Shown: positions 1 to 7,174, counted from the first letter of the stretch. The stretch is DNA of 38,024 nucleotides from Cloacimonetes bacterium UBA3900 (GCA_002391675.1 DGFM01000002.1:1-38024), one strand, 5' to 3'. Program-made: numbers and translations. Notes: generated from the sequence alone by a model not told the origin.

Positions 1-19
1 AGATGTGTATAAGAGACAG
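1..19 (+). other. Tn5/Nextera mosaic-end adapter remnant
   Basis: The first 19 bases, AGATGTGTATAAGAGACAG, exactly match the Tn5 transposase mosaic end used in tagmentation libraries. They sit at the very edge of the sequence and bring an in-frame TAA (10-12) into the reading frame of the following gene. They are an untrimmed library artefact, not genomic DNA and not a natural transposon end. Confidence 0.95.
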
Positions 20-21
20 AG

Positions 22-558
22 ATAGATTCTTATAATAATATCAAGGACTATGCGGCTGCTAACAAAATCAGTGTGGCAACAGCACGAAAGAGAAAGGAAA
101 GAGCCCGGCGCAATCTAAAAGCGAAAGCTCTGCGCGGCATGGGCTGGCAAAGTAGTCCCAAGATATTGAATTTCAATCAATACTTTGCAATTCAAAAGTT
201 TATCCGCGAGGTGCTAAGAGTGTGCAGCGGTGATAAGGATGTAAAGTGGATGAAATCGCTAAGCCGAGAATATGCTGAAGCGGTGAAAAACATCAAATTC
301 ATAGCCAAATGGGGGATCTCGGCAATTGGCAATCTCAGATTCCGGCTGCGGTTATTTACTATATTTGAGGATGGGAAGCCATTTATGCTCACCTTCATTA
401 TTGAGCTTAGCAAGAGAAACAGCATCTCCATACTGGATGTCACAGTCAATCAATTTGCCGGTAAGCACCCTGTTCCTGATACAGTGTTTATTCCCAAAGA
501 TAAAGGGAAGTCCGGTTTGACTTATGAACAAATAATGTCGCGCCTGAAAGGGAATTGA
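22..558 (+). CDS. 5'-truncated hypothetical protein with probable N-terminal HTH
   Basis: The frame is open from the adapter junction to the TGA at 556-558, about 178 codons, so the true start lies outside the window. A GTG at 73 could serve as a start, but the open residues before it (IDSYNNIKDYAAANKISVAT) read like the first helices of a helix-turn-helix and continue into a very basic stretch (ARKRKERARRNLKAKA). That favours a longer protein cut by the contig end. The rest is a mixed basic and hydrophobic domain with no signal peptide or membrane segment, and I do not recognise its family. A DNA-binding or mobile-element accessory role is possible, but this is inference from the HTH-like start alone. 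No neighbour helps, because the upstream side is missing. Confidence 0.6.
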   Translation: MDSYNNIKDYAAANKISVATARKRKERARRNLKAKALRGMGWQSSPKILNFNQYFAIQKFIREVLRVCSGDKDVKWMKSLSREYAEAVKNIKFIAKWGISAIGNLRFRLRLFTIFEDGKPFMLTFIIELSKRNSISILDVTVNQFAGKHPVPDTVFIPKDKGKSGLTYEQIMSRLKGN

Positions 559-626
559 CGCAATAACTGTCCATTGCCGATAGATTATAGCCGAATCATT
601 TACGGATCGACTTTTTCATTTGTGCG

Positions 627-780
627 CATCTGTGTAATCCGGGGAAAGAAAAACAATCCCAAAACCATGCGCATCCTCACCGCAACTATACGCATCCCAA
701 TAAGTTGCGCAGCCGCTCACAACTTACTACTCACAACTGCGACGAAGTCGCCCCTCTCCCTCTTGCCGGCACGGCCGGCC
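627..780. repeat. Intergenic palindromic repeat, copy 1
   Basis: This stretch opens with the phrase CATCTGTGTAATCCGGGG (627-644) and continues through words nearly identical to those at 6774-6976: GCGCATCC, CCGCAACTAT, CCAATAA, TTGCGCAGCCGCTCACAAC, CTGCGACGAAGTCGCCCCT and CCCTCTTGCC. It includes two perfect mini-hairpins: GCGAC-GAA-GTCGC (739-751) and GCCGGC-ACG-GCCGGC (765-779). Compared with copy 2 it lacks an internal cassette of about 92 bp and has about 8 extra bases near 724-731. The orientation matches copy 2. It is noncoding as far as I can tell. Confidence 0.8.
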
Positions 781-857
781 AACCTCTCAAAAAACATAAA
801 CTTTTTTCAGGTCTTTTTATGCCCTCCTAAAGCATAGAAACCAATAGAGATGGCTGT

Positions 858-887
858 AGTTTTGGGGCTTAATCCCCAAAACTTTTT
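858..887 (+). terminator. Rho-independent terminator-like hairpin
   Basis: A 10-bp perfect stem (858-867 with 874-883; AGTTTTGGGG against CCCCAAAACT) encloses the 6-base loop CTTAAT and runs directly into TTTTT (883-887). It lies about 300 bases past the partial gene and 90 bases before the small secreted gene, so it could insulate the two. The A/T half of the stem is weak, and function is inferred. Confidence 0.6.
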
Positions 888-978
888 CCCCAAAATCAAA
901 AAAAGTTGCCGTTTCAGAATCACAAAATCGGCAGTTTTGACACTTTATATATAAGAACATTTTAAAAGGAGCACAAGC

Positions 979-1188
979 ATGAAAAAAGTAATTCTATTTC
1001 TGGTACTGGCTGTATTCAGCCTGAACCTCGTCTGTGCGGTACCTGACTATTCGATGATACCGCCGCAGTCGCTGCCCACCTTTACCGGATCATTGGATGA
1101 TCCGCAGGTAAACTACGTCTACGAAGACACAAATGGCCTATACGTGTACGTTGAATACGAAGGTGTACTTTATGTTTTTTATTTCTAA
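979..1188 (+). CDS. Small secreted protein of unknown function (69 aa)
   Basis: A good ribosome-binding site (AAAAGGAG, about 8 bases upstream) precedes an ATG. The product starts with a clear signal peptide: MKK, then a hydrophobic core VILFLVLAVFSLNLVCA, with likely cleavage near residue 20. The mature part is only about 49 residues, acidic and rich in Tyr and Val (VYVEYEGVLYVFYF at the end), with no Cys after the signal peptide. It has no recognisable domain. It precedes two large secreted beta-helix proteins and may be a small cell-surface or periplasmic product. Alternatively it is the surviving 5' end of a longer decayed secreted-protein gene, because the sequence after the stop is highly structured and noncoding. 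The RBS and signal peptide make a real translated gene likely; the function is unknown. Confidence 0.6.
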   Translation: MKKVILFLVLAVFSLNLVCAVPDYSMIPPQSLPTFTGSLDDPQVNYVYEDTNGLYVYVEYEGVLYVFYF

Positions 1189-1531
1189 CGCAATAACAGC
1201 GCACCCTGAGGCAGAGCCGATTGAGCGCCAACCCGGCGTTCCGCTCAGTTCTGCTGCCCGGGAAAGGCAAAACCATGCCTTTCTCCGGGTGCACCCGTTA
1301 TTGTCCCTGTGTAGTAAACCAACCCAAGCATCAACCAATGTTTTAGCTTGTTCAAGCGCTCATCTCCCAACTGCAAGATGGGCAGAACCTCAAACTACAA
1401 CTGCAATATTAACGTTCGGTCTGCCTACAAATCAATTGACAGATTGGAGCCACTTGGCAAAACACCATCAGATAAACCGGCATACGATATGCCACGAACA
1501 AATCACTACTAAACCTTAATAGGAGTTAAGG
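1189..1531. other. Gene-free gap with structured element
   Basis: This gap of 343 bases has no supported gene. Its first third is the folded element at 1191-1303. Later there is a small inverted repeat, GGCATA-CGA-TATGCC, near 1478-1492. The RBS of the next gene (AGGAG) lies shortly before 1532. TTGACA at 1436-1441 has no matching -10 box. Confidence 0.6.
1191..1303. repeat. 113-bp terminally inverted, strongly foldable intergenic element
   Basis: The ends are inverted repeats: CAATAAC (1191-1197) and GTTATTG (1297-1303). Inside are two hairpins side by side. The first pairs GCAGA (1211-1215) with TCTGC (1250-1254), then GAGCG (1223-1227) with CGCTC (1242-1246), with CGCC/GGCG as an alternative inner stem. 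The second is a 12-13 bp hairpin, CCCGG plus AAAGGCA (1257-1269) against TGCCTTT plus CCGGG (1276-1289), with loop AAACCA. The overall shape is a three-way junction. It starts 2 bases after a stop codon. It could be a MITE-like element, a 3'-UTR structure or an ncRNA; I cannot tell which. Confidence 0.5.
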
Positions 1532-4219
1532 ATGAAAAAGCTATTATTGCTAATCGTTACTGTCACACTTGCCACTTTTCTGATAGCCGTTCCATCTCTG
1601 GTTCAAGTGCCTACTCAAGTTCCTACCATTCAGGAAGCAATAGATCTGGTTGCTGACGGGGGAACAGTGATAGTCGCAAGTGGTACTTATATTGTGCATG
1701 AGTTATCTTGGGCGAACAAGCATATCCGCCTACTTGGATCTGGCAATCCGGTACTCAAGAGTTTTAATACACACGCTATCAAGTTGGATTGGAGCGGTAT
1801 AAACAATACAGATCGAATTCAAGGATTCACATTCCAGGACTGTCGCGGTGGATTTGGCCCCGCTATTATATTACTTGAAGGCGCTTCACCTCTGGTTTCA
1901 AATTGTACTTTCCAAGAGAATATGGTGGAGGGTCCTTACGATATGACTTTAAATAATCCTTATGGATATGGCGGCGCTGTGTTCATCCAAGGTGGTTCAA
2001 ATCAGTCAGACTCACCCAGGTTTGAGAATTGCACTTTTACCGACAACGCAGCGTTTAATGCTAATGGTGGTGGTGCAGTTGCATTGTTTGGGCCTGCAAC
2101 ATTTCTATCCTGCACCTTTACAAATAACTGGACAGAGACGGCCGTGGGCTTTGGCCCTCCCGCTTATTTCGCCGCCGGTGCTATCTTGATATATGGTGAT
2201 GATTACAATGGTGACATCCTGATTCATAATTGTACCTTTACCGGCAACTATGGCCAAAATTATGCCAATGACATATGGGTGGCAGGAAGCAGAGGCATTA
2301 ATAATCTCACGATTGATCACTGCACGTTTAATCCACGTACCCCTCCCACCTCTTTTTACGAGCCCGTAATCCGCATCTTTTATGATAATATGCCTTATTT
2401 TGAGGACTCAACTACAGATTTTGTGTTCACAAGGAACAAGTTTAACCTTTCAGGTAGAGGCGCTGTATTCTTCCATGATTATGCCGGATGCTGCAGAATG
2501 AAGTTTAACAATAATGTTGTTAACGGTATAGAGGGGGATACCTATGGCTTAAAGCTTCGTTACTATGGTGGATTTCCTCATAATCCTGATTACTTCCAAT
2601 TTAACAACAACACATTGTTGAACTTAACGAGTTCGGGATTAATCCTCTTCAAAGGGGCATACTACACCATTGAAAACAACGTGTTCCACAACTGTTCACC
2701 GTATGGTGTGAGATGGGGAGATCATGACGGCATACCCGACCACGCCACCGAAAGCCTAACCATCAACAACTGCTTCTTTAACGATCTTGCCAATCATGTT
2801 GATACTCAGGGCAATGCATATCAGGAGTTCTCAATATCCAGCCCGGTTGTAGCTCCGGATCCTCTGCTCGACTCCTGTTATCAACCGATATGGAATGCTT
2901 CCACTATGTCGCCCTGCATCGACTCCGGCGTTGGTACTGATGAGGATGGCACTCCTGCAGACATTGGCGCAATCCCTGCAGCTGAGCACCAGTATGAAGT
3001 CTATGATATGCCTGTCGGTTCGGTTAGTAATGGCATCAAGTGGATGTCATTCCCTGTAATTAACCACATTACCAGTGGCTACAACCTGGCTCAGAATTTC
3101 TTTGGCCCCATTGTCCATCCTGATATTCTAGACTGGGTGGAATGGAAACCATATGGAGTTCCTCTACCAGGCAGAATGCTTTACTCAAATACTGGCGATT
3201 TAATCGGTGGCGCCCATATAATGAGCAGCATCCAAGGTTACAAGGTAAAGGTAAAGCAAAATGTCACAGAGCAACTCACATTAGCTGTATCGGGATACAG
3301 GCAAGCACCACATACCGTGATACCGCTCAAGGGCAATAGAGAAGAAAACTGGATCGGATATTTTTGTGTGGAAAGCTCAAGTATTATGGATGCCTTCTCT
3401 CCCATCATAGATAATATCGTATCGATCAGCACTCAGTATTGGAGTGTTTCCCAGATCGCTCCCGGATTCTGGCTGGGCAATGCTTCAGGCAGGGTGCTAA
3501 ACTATGGGGATATGGTGATCGTGAAGTGCATTGACGACTGTTCCTTTAGCTGGAACAACAGTCAACCGGTAGTCCCCAGAAGCAAGGCGCTTCCCCAGGA
3601 GTTTACTTATACAGAAAAGATGAGCTATACTCCCGTATATATCAGCGTAGGCGGGGGCAACAACCCCAACCTTCCCTCAGAAATTGGATTGTATGTAAAT
3701 GGAGTATGCAAAGGAGCTGCGGTTGTCGATGGCCCCGAGATTGATATTTGTGCTTATCTAGATGCTGATGAAATCATAACAGCGGACAATTCGCAGCTTG
3801 TTTTCTTCTACCCAACCAAAGCAGCTGCTACCCAAAGAAGCATCTACCATATCAAGGAAGAGTCACTAACTCAATCCAAGAACGGTGCGGAATACTATGC
3901 AATCAAGATATCTGATCTGGAAAGTGCGGCTCCGGTCTCCGGCTTTCCCGTCCTAATGCAAAACTATCCCAATCCCTTCAACCCCAGCACCACGATATCC
4001 TATGAGATTCCAGATGACGGTCAAGTGGAACTAAATATCTATAATGTTCGTGGTCAATTAGTCAAACACCTGGTGAACACCCACAAGGCGGTAGGTCAGC
4101 ACAGGGTGGTCTGGGACGGTAAAGATGAACAGGGCAGAAGCTGCTCATCCGGTGTCTACTACTATCGTCTTAAAAGTCATGGGGTAACCCATACTCAGAA
4201 GATGCTGATGATCAAATAA
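1532..4219 (+). CDS. Secreted parallel beta-helix protein with T9SS-like C-terminal domain (895 aa)
   Basis: A signal peptide (MKKLLLLIVTVTLATFLIAV) is followed by TIQEAIDLVADGGTVIVASGTY, the usual N-cap of right-handed parallel beta-helix (pectate-lyase-like) proteins. About residues 90-440 contain repeated rungs of the type NCTFxxN (VSNCTFQEN, FENCTFTDN, HNCTFTGN, INNCFFND). About residues 480-790 form a less clear region (IKWMSFPVI, WIGYFCVESS). The last 80 residues (NYPNPFNPSTTISY, then LNIYNVRGQLVK, GVYYYRLKS, KMLMIK) match the FlgD-Ig-like/type IX secretion sorting domains common in Cloacimonadota and Bacteroidota. The protein is probably exported and anchored at or released from the cell surface. 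The ligand or glycan is unknown, and I see no catalytic motif. AGGAG lies just upstream of the ATG. A hairpin separates it from a second protein of the same design. Confidence 0.85.
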   Translation: MKKLLLLIVTVTLATFLIAVPSLVQVPTQVPTIQEAIDLVADGGTVIVASGTYIVHELSWANKHIRLLGSGNPVLKSFNTHAIKLDWSGINNTDRIQGFTFQDCRGGFGPAIILLEGASPLVSNCTFQENMVEGPYDMTLNNPYGYGGAVFIQGGSNQSDSPRFENCTFTDNAAFNANGGGAVALFGPATFLSCTFTNNWTETAVGFGPPAYFAAGAILIYGDDYNGDILIHNCTFTGNYGQNYANDIWVAGSRGINNLTIDHCTFNPRTPPTSFYEPVIRIFYDNMPYFEDSTTDFVFTRNKFNLSGRGAVFFHDYAGCCRMKFNNNVVNGIEGDTYGLKLRYYGGFPHNPDYFQFNNNTLLNLTSSGLILFKGAYYTIENNVFHNCSPYGVRWGDHDGIPDHATESLTINNCFFNDLANHVDTQGNAYQEFSISSPVVAPDPLLDSCYQPIWNASTMSPCIDSGVGTDEDGTPADIGAIPAAEHQYEVYDMPVGSVSNGIKWMSFPVINHITSGYNLAQNFFGPIVHPDILDWVEWKPYGVPLPGRMLYSNTGDLIGGAHIMSSIQGYKVKVKQNVTEQLTLAVSGYRQAPHTVIPLKGNREENWIGYFCVESSSIMDAFSPIIDNIVSISTQYWSVSQIAPGFWLGNASGRVLNYGDMVIVKCIDDCSFSWNNSQPVVPRSKALPQEFTYTEKMSYTPVYISVGGGNNPNLPSEIGLYVNGVCKGAAVVDGPEIDICAYLDADEIITADNSQLVFFYPTKAAATQRSIYHIKEESLTQSKNGAEYYAIKISDLESAAPVSGFPVLMQNYPNPFNPSTTISYEIPDDGQVELNIYNVRGQLVKHLVNTHKAVGQHRVVWDGKDEQGRSCSSGVYYYRLKSHGVTHTQKMLMIK

Positions 4220-4229
4220 TTGCAAAACG

Positions 4230-4260
4230 GTGCGGGGGGGGGGCTGCCTCCCCGCACTTT
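4230..4260 (+). terminator. Intercistronic GC hairpin with G10 tract
   Basis: GTGCGGGG (4230-4237) pairs with CCCCGCAC (4250-4257), followed by only TTT. The stem contains an uninterrupted run of ten G (4234-4243). It may act as a weak terminator or mRNA-stabilising hairpin between the two beta-helix genes. The next RBS (AAAAGGAG, 4261-4268) begins within a few bases of it. Confidence 0.5.
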
Positions 4261-4274
4261 AAAAGGAGTTTGTC

Positions 4275-6677
4275 ATGAAACTAAAGAACATAATATGTAT
4301 AATGATGATGCTTTGCGGCATGGCACTATCTGGGCGGACTTTGACGGTCAGCCTTGATGGCAATGCTGAGTTTACCTCAATCCAGTCTGCCATCAACGCT
4401 TCCAGCAATGGAGATATTGTTTTGGTCTATCCCGGTACCTACTATGAAAATGTGAACTTTCTGGATAAGAGGATCGAGCTTTTCAGCCTGGAAGCCACTA
4501 CGGGCGACAGTACTTATATTAGCACTACCATCATAGATGGAGGCAGGACAGCACCCTGTGTTACCATCGAAAACGGACTGCAGAACGCCCACCTGAGAGG
4601 CTTCACGCTTACCAATGGTTTGGGAGCAGTGAGGTTTATGATGGAGATAAGGGTCGGAGGTGGTATTCTGATCAAGGACCACTGCAGGGCAATAATTACC
4701 AATTGCAATATTTGGGGTAACTATGCGGGGATGGGGGCTGGCATGACGCTTTATGAGAGCACCGCTGCACTTAGGGGAGTGAAAATCCATCATAACTATG
4801 CAAGCACCACTGCTGGAGGCATACTCATTTGGGGGCATCATAGTTACTTGCCCAATCCCGGCATTAGTTTTGATCCTCACAACCGATGTTCCATCTATGA
4901 GAACTATGGGGGCAACCCCACCGACATCAGAGTTTTGGATCTGCGTCAAAACCTGCAGATCAACCTCGATATGGTTTCTGTGGACGCTCCCTCTGAATTT
5001 TATATCCAAAGAAACAGCAATTTTATTGCAACATCTGATTTTCATGATACCATCGACTACCAGAGGGCATACAGGAGCGAAGTGGATCATGATCTTTACG
5101 TGGGTCCAGAAGGCAATGACGAAAACAGTGGCCTAAGCCCCGCCCAGGCACTAAGGTCTATTACTGTTGCAATGCACAGGATCAAGCCAAACGAAAATAA
5201 TAGAAATACCGTGAGGATTCTACCCGGGAACTATACTATAAATGATCAGATTTTCCCCATACCTTTGAAGTCTCATGTCAACCTCATGGGCGTGGGACTC
5301 AATGATGTAATAATTCAATATGAAGCTAATAATGGGATTCCGGCATCCGACGTAGTATTCAGTTCAAAACAGCACGACTTGATGCTCTCCGGACTTACCA
5401 TAAGAGGAAATATAGAAGATACTTTAGCTGTCTGTCCACTAAGCATCTATGAGTTGCACGACTCGATTATTAAAGATATCGTGATTGAGAATTTCTTTCT
5501 TTGGACTACTGGCATTATATATGCCGACACACGTAATTGCACACTGCAAAACTTTACACTAAGAAATTGCATCACCGAACTATTTGCGTTCGAAGATGGC
5601 AGCTATATTCAATCTGGTATTATGAGAGATTGTGTATTTGAAAATATTGAATCGTTATACCCTGGCGACGATCCTTGGGGCGAGCCTGCGGTTATAGGTA
5701 TTTGGGTGAGAGAATGGTTAAAGATGGAAAACTGTATTTTCCGTGACATCCGGGTTCAGAACCTGCAGCCCATATTAGGTGTTCTAACAAACAATATAGG
5801 CTCGCAAATAAACATAGAGATTACCAATTGTATTTTTGAAGACCTCCGCTGTAACTGGGTTGAGGGAACTATTTTCTTTCAAGCTACGAATACTGATCAA
5901 CTCAAGATAAACAATTGCACCTTTGTAAACAACTATGGTGCTACTGCAGCCATAACTACCAGTGGGAGGGTTACTTATAAAAACAATATCTTCTACAATC
6001 CCGATGCTCCCTATGAGATGTTAATTCCCAATACTTTCAATGCCGGCTTTTTATCCTACATAGACATAGACTACAACCTAATCTATGGTGGCAACTCGAG
6101 AGTTTTGAATTCATATCCTGGTAATATGGTGACGTATAGAGAAACCAACATTAATGCTGACCCTATGTTTGCAAGCACAAATCCAAGCGACTCGATGTTT
6201 CTGCGGCTTCGTCCCAACTCTCCTTGCATCAACTCCGGCACTCCGGATACCACCGGCCTCAATCTGCCATCTTATGATCTGGCAGGAAACTGGCGTATCT
6301 GGGATGGCAGGATAGATATGGGCTGCTATGAGTATGGTTCAGAACCCTGGGTGAGTGTGGATGATCCCACCATTCCGGTCACCCCTACGGTGAGTTTGGA
6401 TGTCTGGCCCAATCCCTTCAAGGTCTTTACCAATATCAAGGTGAGTATGCCACAGGGCGGGCTCGGCAAGGCAGAGAATGCCAGCATCAACATCTACAAC
6501 ATCAAAGGCCAGAAGGTAAAGACCATCGCTCTTGATCCCTCCAAGGCAGGCGAGCAGCTCACTTACTGGGATGGCCGGGATGGCGATAACAGGCTCTGCT
6601 CCAGCGGCATTTACCTGCTCAATCTGACCGTGAATGGCAGGAATGTGAGCAGCAAGAAGGTGACGCTGTTGAGGTAG
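4275..6677 (+). CDS. Second secreted parallel beta-helix protein with sorting domain (800 aa)
   Basis: A signal peptide (MKLKNIICIMMMLCGMALSG) leads into FTSIQSAINASSNGDIVLVYPGTYYENV, the N-cap of a pectate-lyase-like beta-helix. A first helix spans about residues 30-230. A second N-cap-like segment at about 270-300 (DLYVGPEGNDENSGLSPAQA, then IRILPGNYTI-type rungs) begins a second helix that runs to about 650 with NCxF rungs (MENCIFRDI, ITNCIFEDL, INNCTFVNN). So there are two tandem beta-helices, unlike the single one upstream. The C-terminal 90 residues (VWPNPFKVFTNI, INIYNIKGQKVKT, SSGIYLLNLTVNG, KKVTLLR) form the sorting domain. RBS AAAAGGAG. It is probably a surface protein that binds or degrades polysaccharide, or an adhesin; no catalytic residues are evident. 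Confidence 0.85.
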   Translation: MKLKNIICIMMMLCGMALSGRTLTVSLDGNAEFTSIQSAINASSNGDIVLVYPGTYYENVNFLDKRIELFSLEATTGDSTYISTTIIDGGRTAPCVTIENGLQNAHLRGFTLTNGLGAVRFMMEIRVGGGILIKDHCRAIITNCNIWGNYAGMGAGMTLYESTAALRGVKIHHNYASTTAGGILIWGHHSYLPNPGISFDPHNRCSIYENYGGNPTDIRVLDLRQNLQINLDMVSVDAPSEFYIQRNSNFIATSDFHDTIDYQRAYRSEVDHDLYVGPEGNDENSGLSPAQALRSITVAMHRIKPNENNRNTVRILPGNYTINDQIFPIPLKSHVNLMGVGLNDVIIQYEANNGIPASDVVFSSKQHDLMLSGLTIRGNIEDTLAVCPLSIYELHDSIIKDIVIENFFLWTTGIIYADTRNCTLQNFTLRNCITELFAFEDGSYIQSGIMRDCVFENIESLYPGDDPWGEPAVIGIWVREWLKMENCIFRDIRVQNLQPILGVLTNNIGSQINIEITNCIFEDLRCNWVEGTIFFQATNTDQLKINNCTFVNNYGATAAITTSGRVTYKNNIFYNPDAPYEMLIPNTFNAGFLSYIDIDYNLIYGGNSRVLNSYPGNMVTYRETNINADPMFASTNPSDSMFLRLRPNSPCINSGTPDTTGLNLPSYDLAGNWRIWDGRIDMGCYEYGSEPWVSVDDPTIPVTPTVSLDVWPNPFKVFTNIKVSMPQGGLGKAENASINIYNIKGQKVKTIALDPSKAGEQLTYWDGRDGDNRLCSSGIYLLNLTVNGRNVSSKKVTLLR

Positions 6678-6691
6678 GGTCGCTCATGTAT

Positions 6692-7145
6692 GGTCGGTCC
6701 AGCGACCGACCCTGCATCCCATAATTCGTGTAATTGGTGTAATTCGTGGGAAGAAAAGAAAACCCCGGAGTCGTGCGCATTCCCACCGCAACTATCCGCA
6801 TCCTCAAAGCCGGCGAAGCCCGGTAGCCGGAGCTTGCCCAAAGCGCCGCAAGCAAACGAAGTTTGCTGTTCTAAACCCAGTAACTATCCGTATCCCAATA
6901 ACTTGCGCAGCCGCTCACAACTCACAACTGCGACGAAGTCGCCCCTCCCTCTCTCCCTCTTGCCAGCTTGCTGGCCCCATCCGTGTTCATCCGTGGAAGA
7001 GTAAAGCCAGCGGTAGCTGGCCCTTAATTCGTGTAATTCGTGGAAGGATTACATCAAGCTGCGCTTGATTGCGGCGCTGTAGGCAAGCGCCGGCTACCTG
7101 GTCGCTTTGGCAAGCGACCATACTTGCGGCGCTACAGCGAGCGCC
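6692..7145. repeat. Array of at least nine perfect mini-palindromes
   Basis: Perfect stems, with loop and positions: GGTCGGTC/GACCGACC (loop CAGC, 6692-6711); AGCAAAC/GTTTGCT (GAA, 6851-6867); GCGAC/GTCGC (GAA, 6930-6942); GCCAGC/GCTGGC (TT, 6962-6975); GCCAGC/GCTGGC again (GGTA, 7006-7021); ATCAAGC/GCTTGAT (TGC, 7053-7069); GGCGCT/AGCGCC (GTAGGCA, 7073-7091); GGTCGCT/AGCGACC (TTGGCA, 7100-7119); GGCGCT/AGCGCC (ACAGCG, 7128-7145). Stem sequences differ but the architecture is constant, and some stems recur with different loops. None has a T-run, so they are not ordinary terminators. Confidence 0.85.
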
Positions 7146-7174
7146 CGTACATCTCCATTCGTGCCTATTCGTGG
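6723..7174. repeat. Interspersed ATTCGTG-type direct-repeat phrases
   Basis: Phrases built from two or three copies of ATTCGTG or ATCCGTG about 2-3 bases apart lie at 6723-6749 (three units, the middle one ATTGGTG), 6978-6996 (CATCCGTGTTCATCCGTGG), 7025-7043 (TAATTCGTGTAATTCGTGG) and 7156-7174 (CATTCGTGCCTATTCGTGG). All end in GTGG, usually followed by GAA or AA. A diverged copy, CATCTGTGTAATCCGGGG, is at 627-644. They alternate with the mini-palindromes. Their function is unknown. Confidence 0.8.
6774..6976. repeat. Intergenic palindromic repeat, copy 2 (with inserted cassette)
   Basis: This matches 667-780 in the same word order: GCGCATtCC, CCGCAACTATcCGCATCC, CCAATAAcTTGCGCAGCCGCTCACAAC, CTGCGACGAAGTCGCCCCT and CCCTCTTGCC, ending in a hairpin. 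It carries an internal cassette flanked by 14-bp direct repeats AACTATCCGCATCC (6790-6803) and AACTATCCGTATCC (6882-6895). The cassette contains GGCGAAGCC and AGCAAAC-GAA-GTTTGCT. Copy 1 has a single flank and no cassette. Confidence 0.8.

Larger units (their letters stand above)
559..978. other. Gene-free gap with repeat copy and terminator-like hairpin
   Basis: I see no convincing gene in these 420 bases. The stretch holds copy 1 of the intergenic repeat (627-780), a strong hairpin with a T-run (858-887), and the ribosome-binding site of the next gene (AAAAGGAG near 963-970). TTGACA at 937-942 has no good -10 box at normal spacing. Confidence 0.7.

Noticed and set aside
1..19. Natural Tn5-like transposon end
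   Set aside because: It is exactly the engineered mosaic end at the contig edge, with no transposase gene nearby.
574..837. 87-codon open frame in the first intergenic gap
   Set aside because: It runs through the repeat and mini-palindromes, has no RBS, and its sequence is shared with another noncoding region.
937..965. TTGACA as a -35 box for the small secreted gene
   Set aside because: No acceptable -10 box lies 15-19 bases downstream.
1133..1519. 128-codon frame overlapping the small secreted gene
   Set aside because: It lacks an RBS, starts inside another gene in a different frame, and translates the folded element.
6692..7145. Possible CRISPR array
   Set aside because: No constant repeat unit, spacing is irregular, and no cas genes are present.
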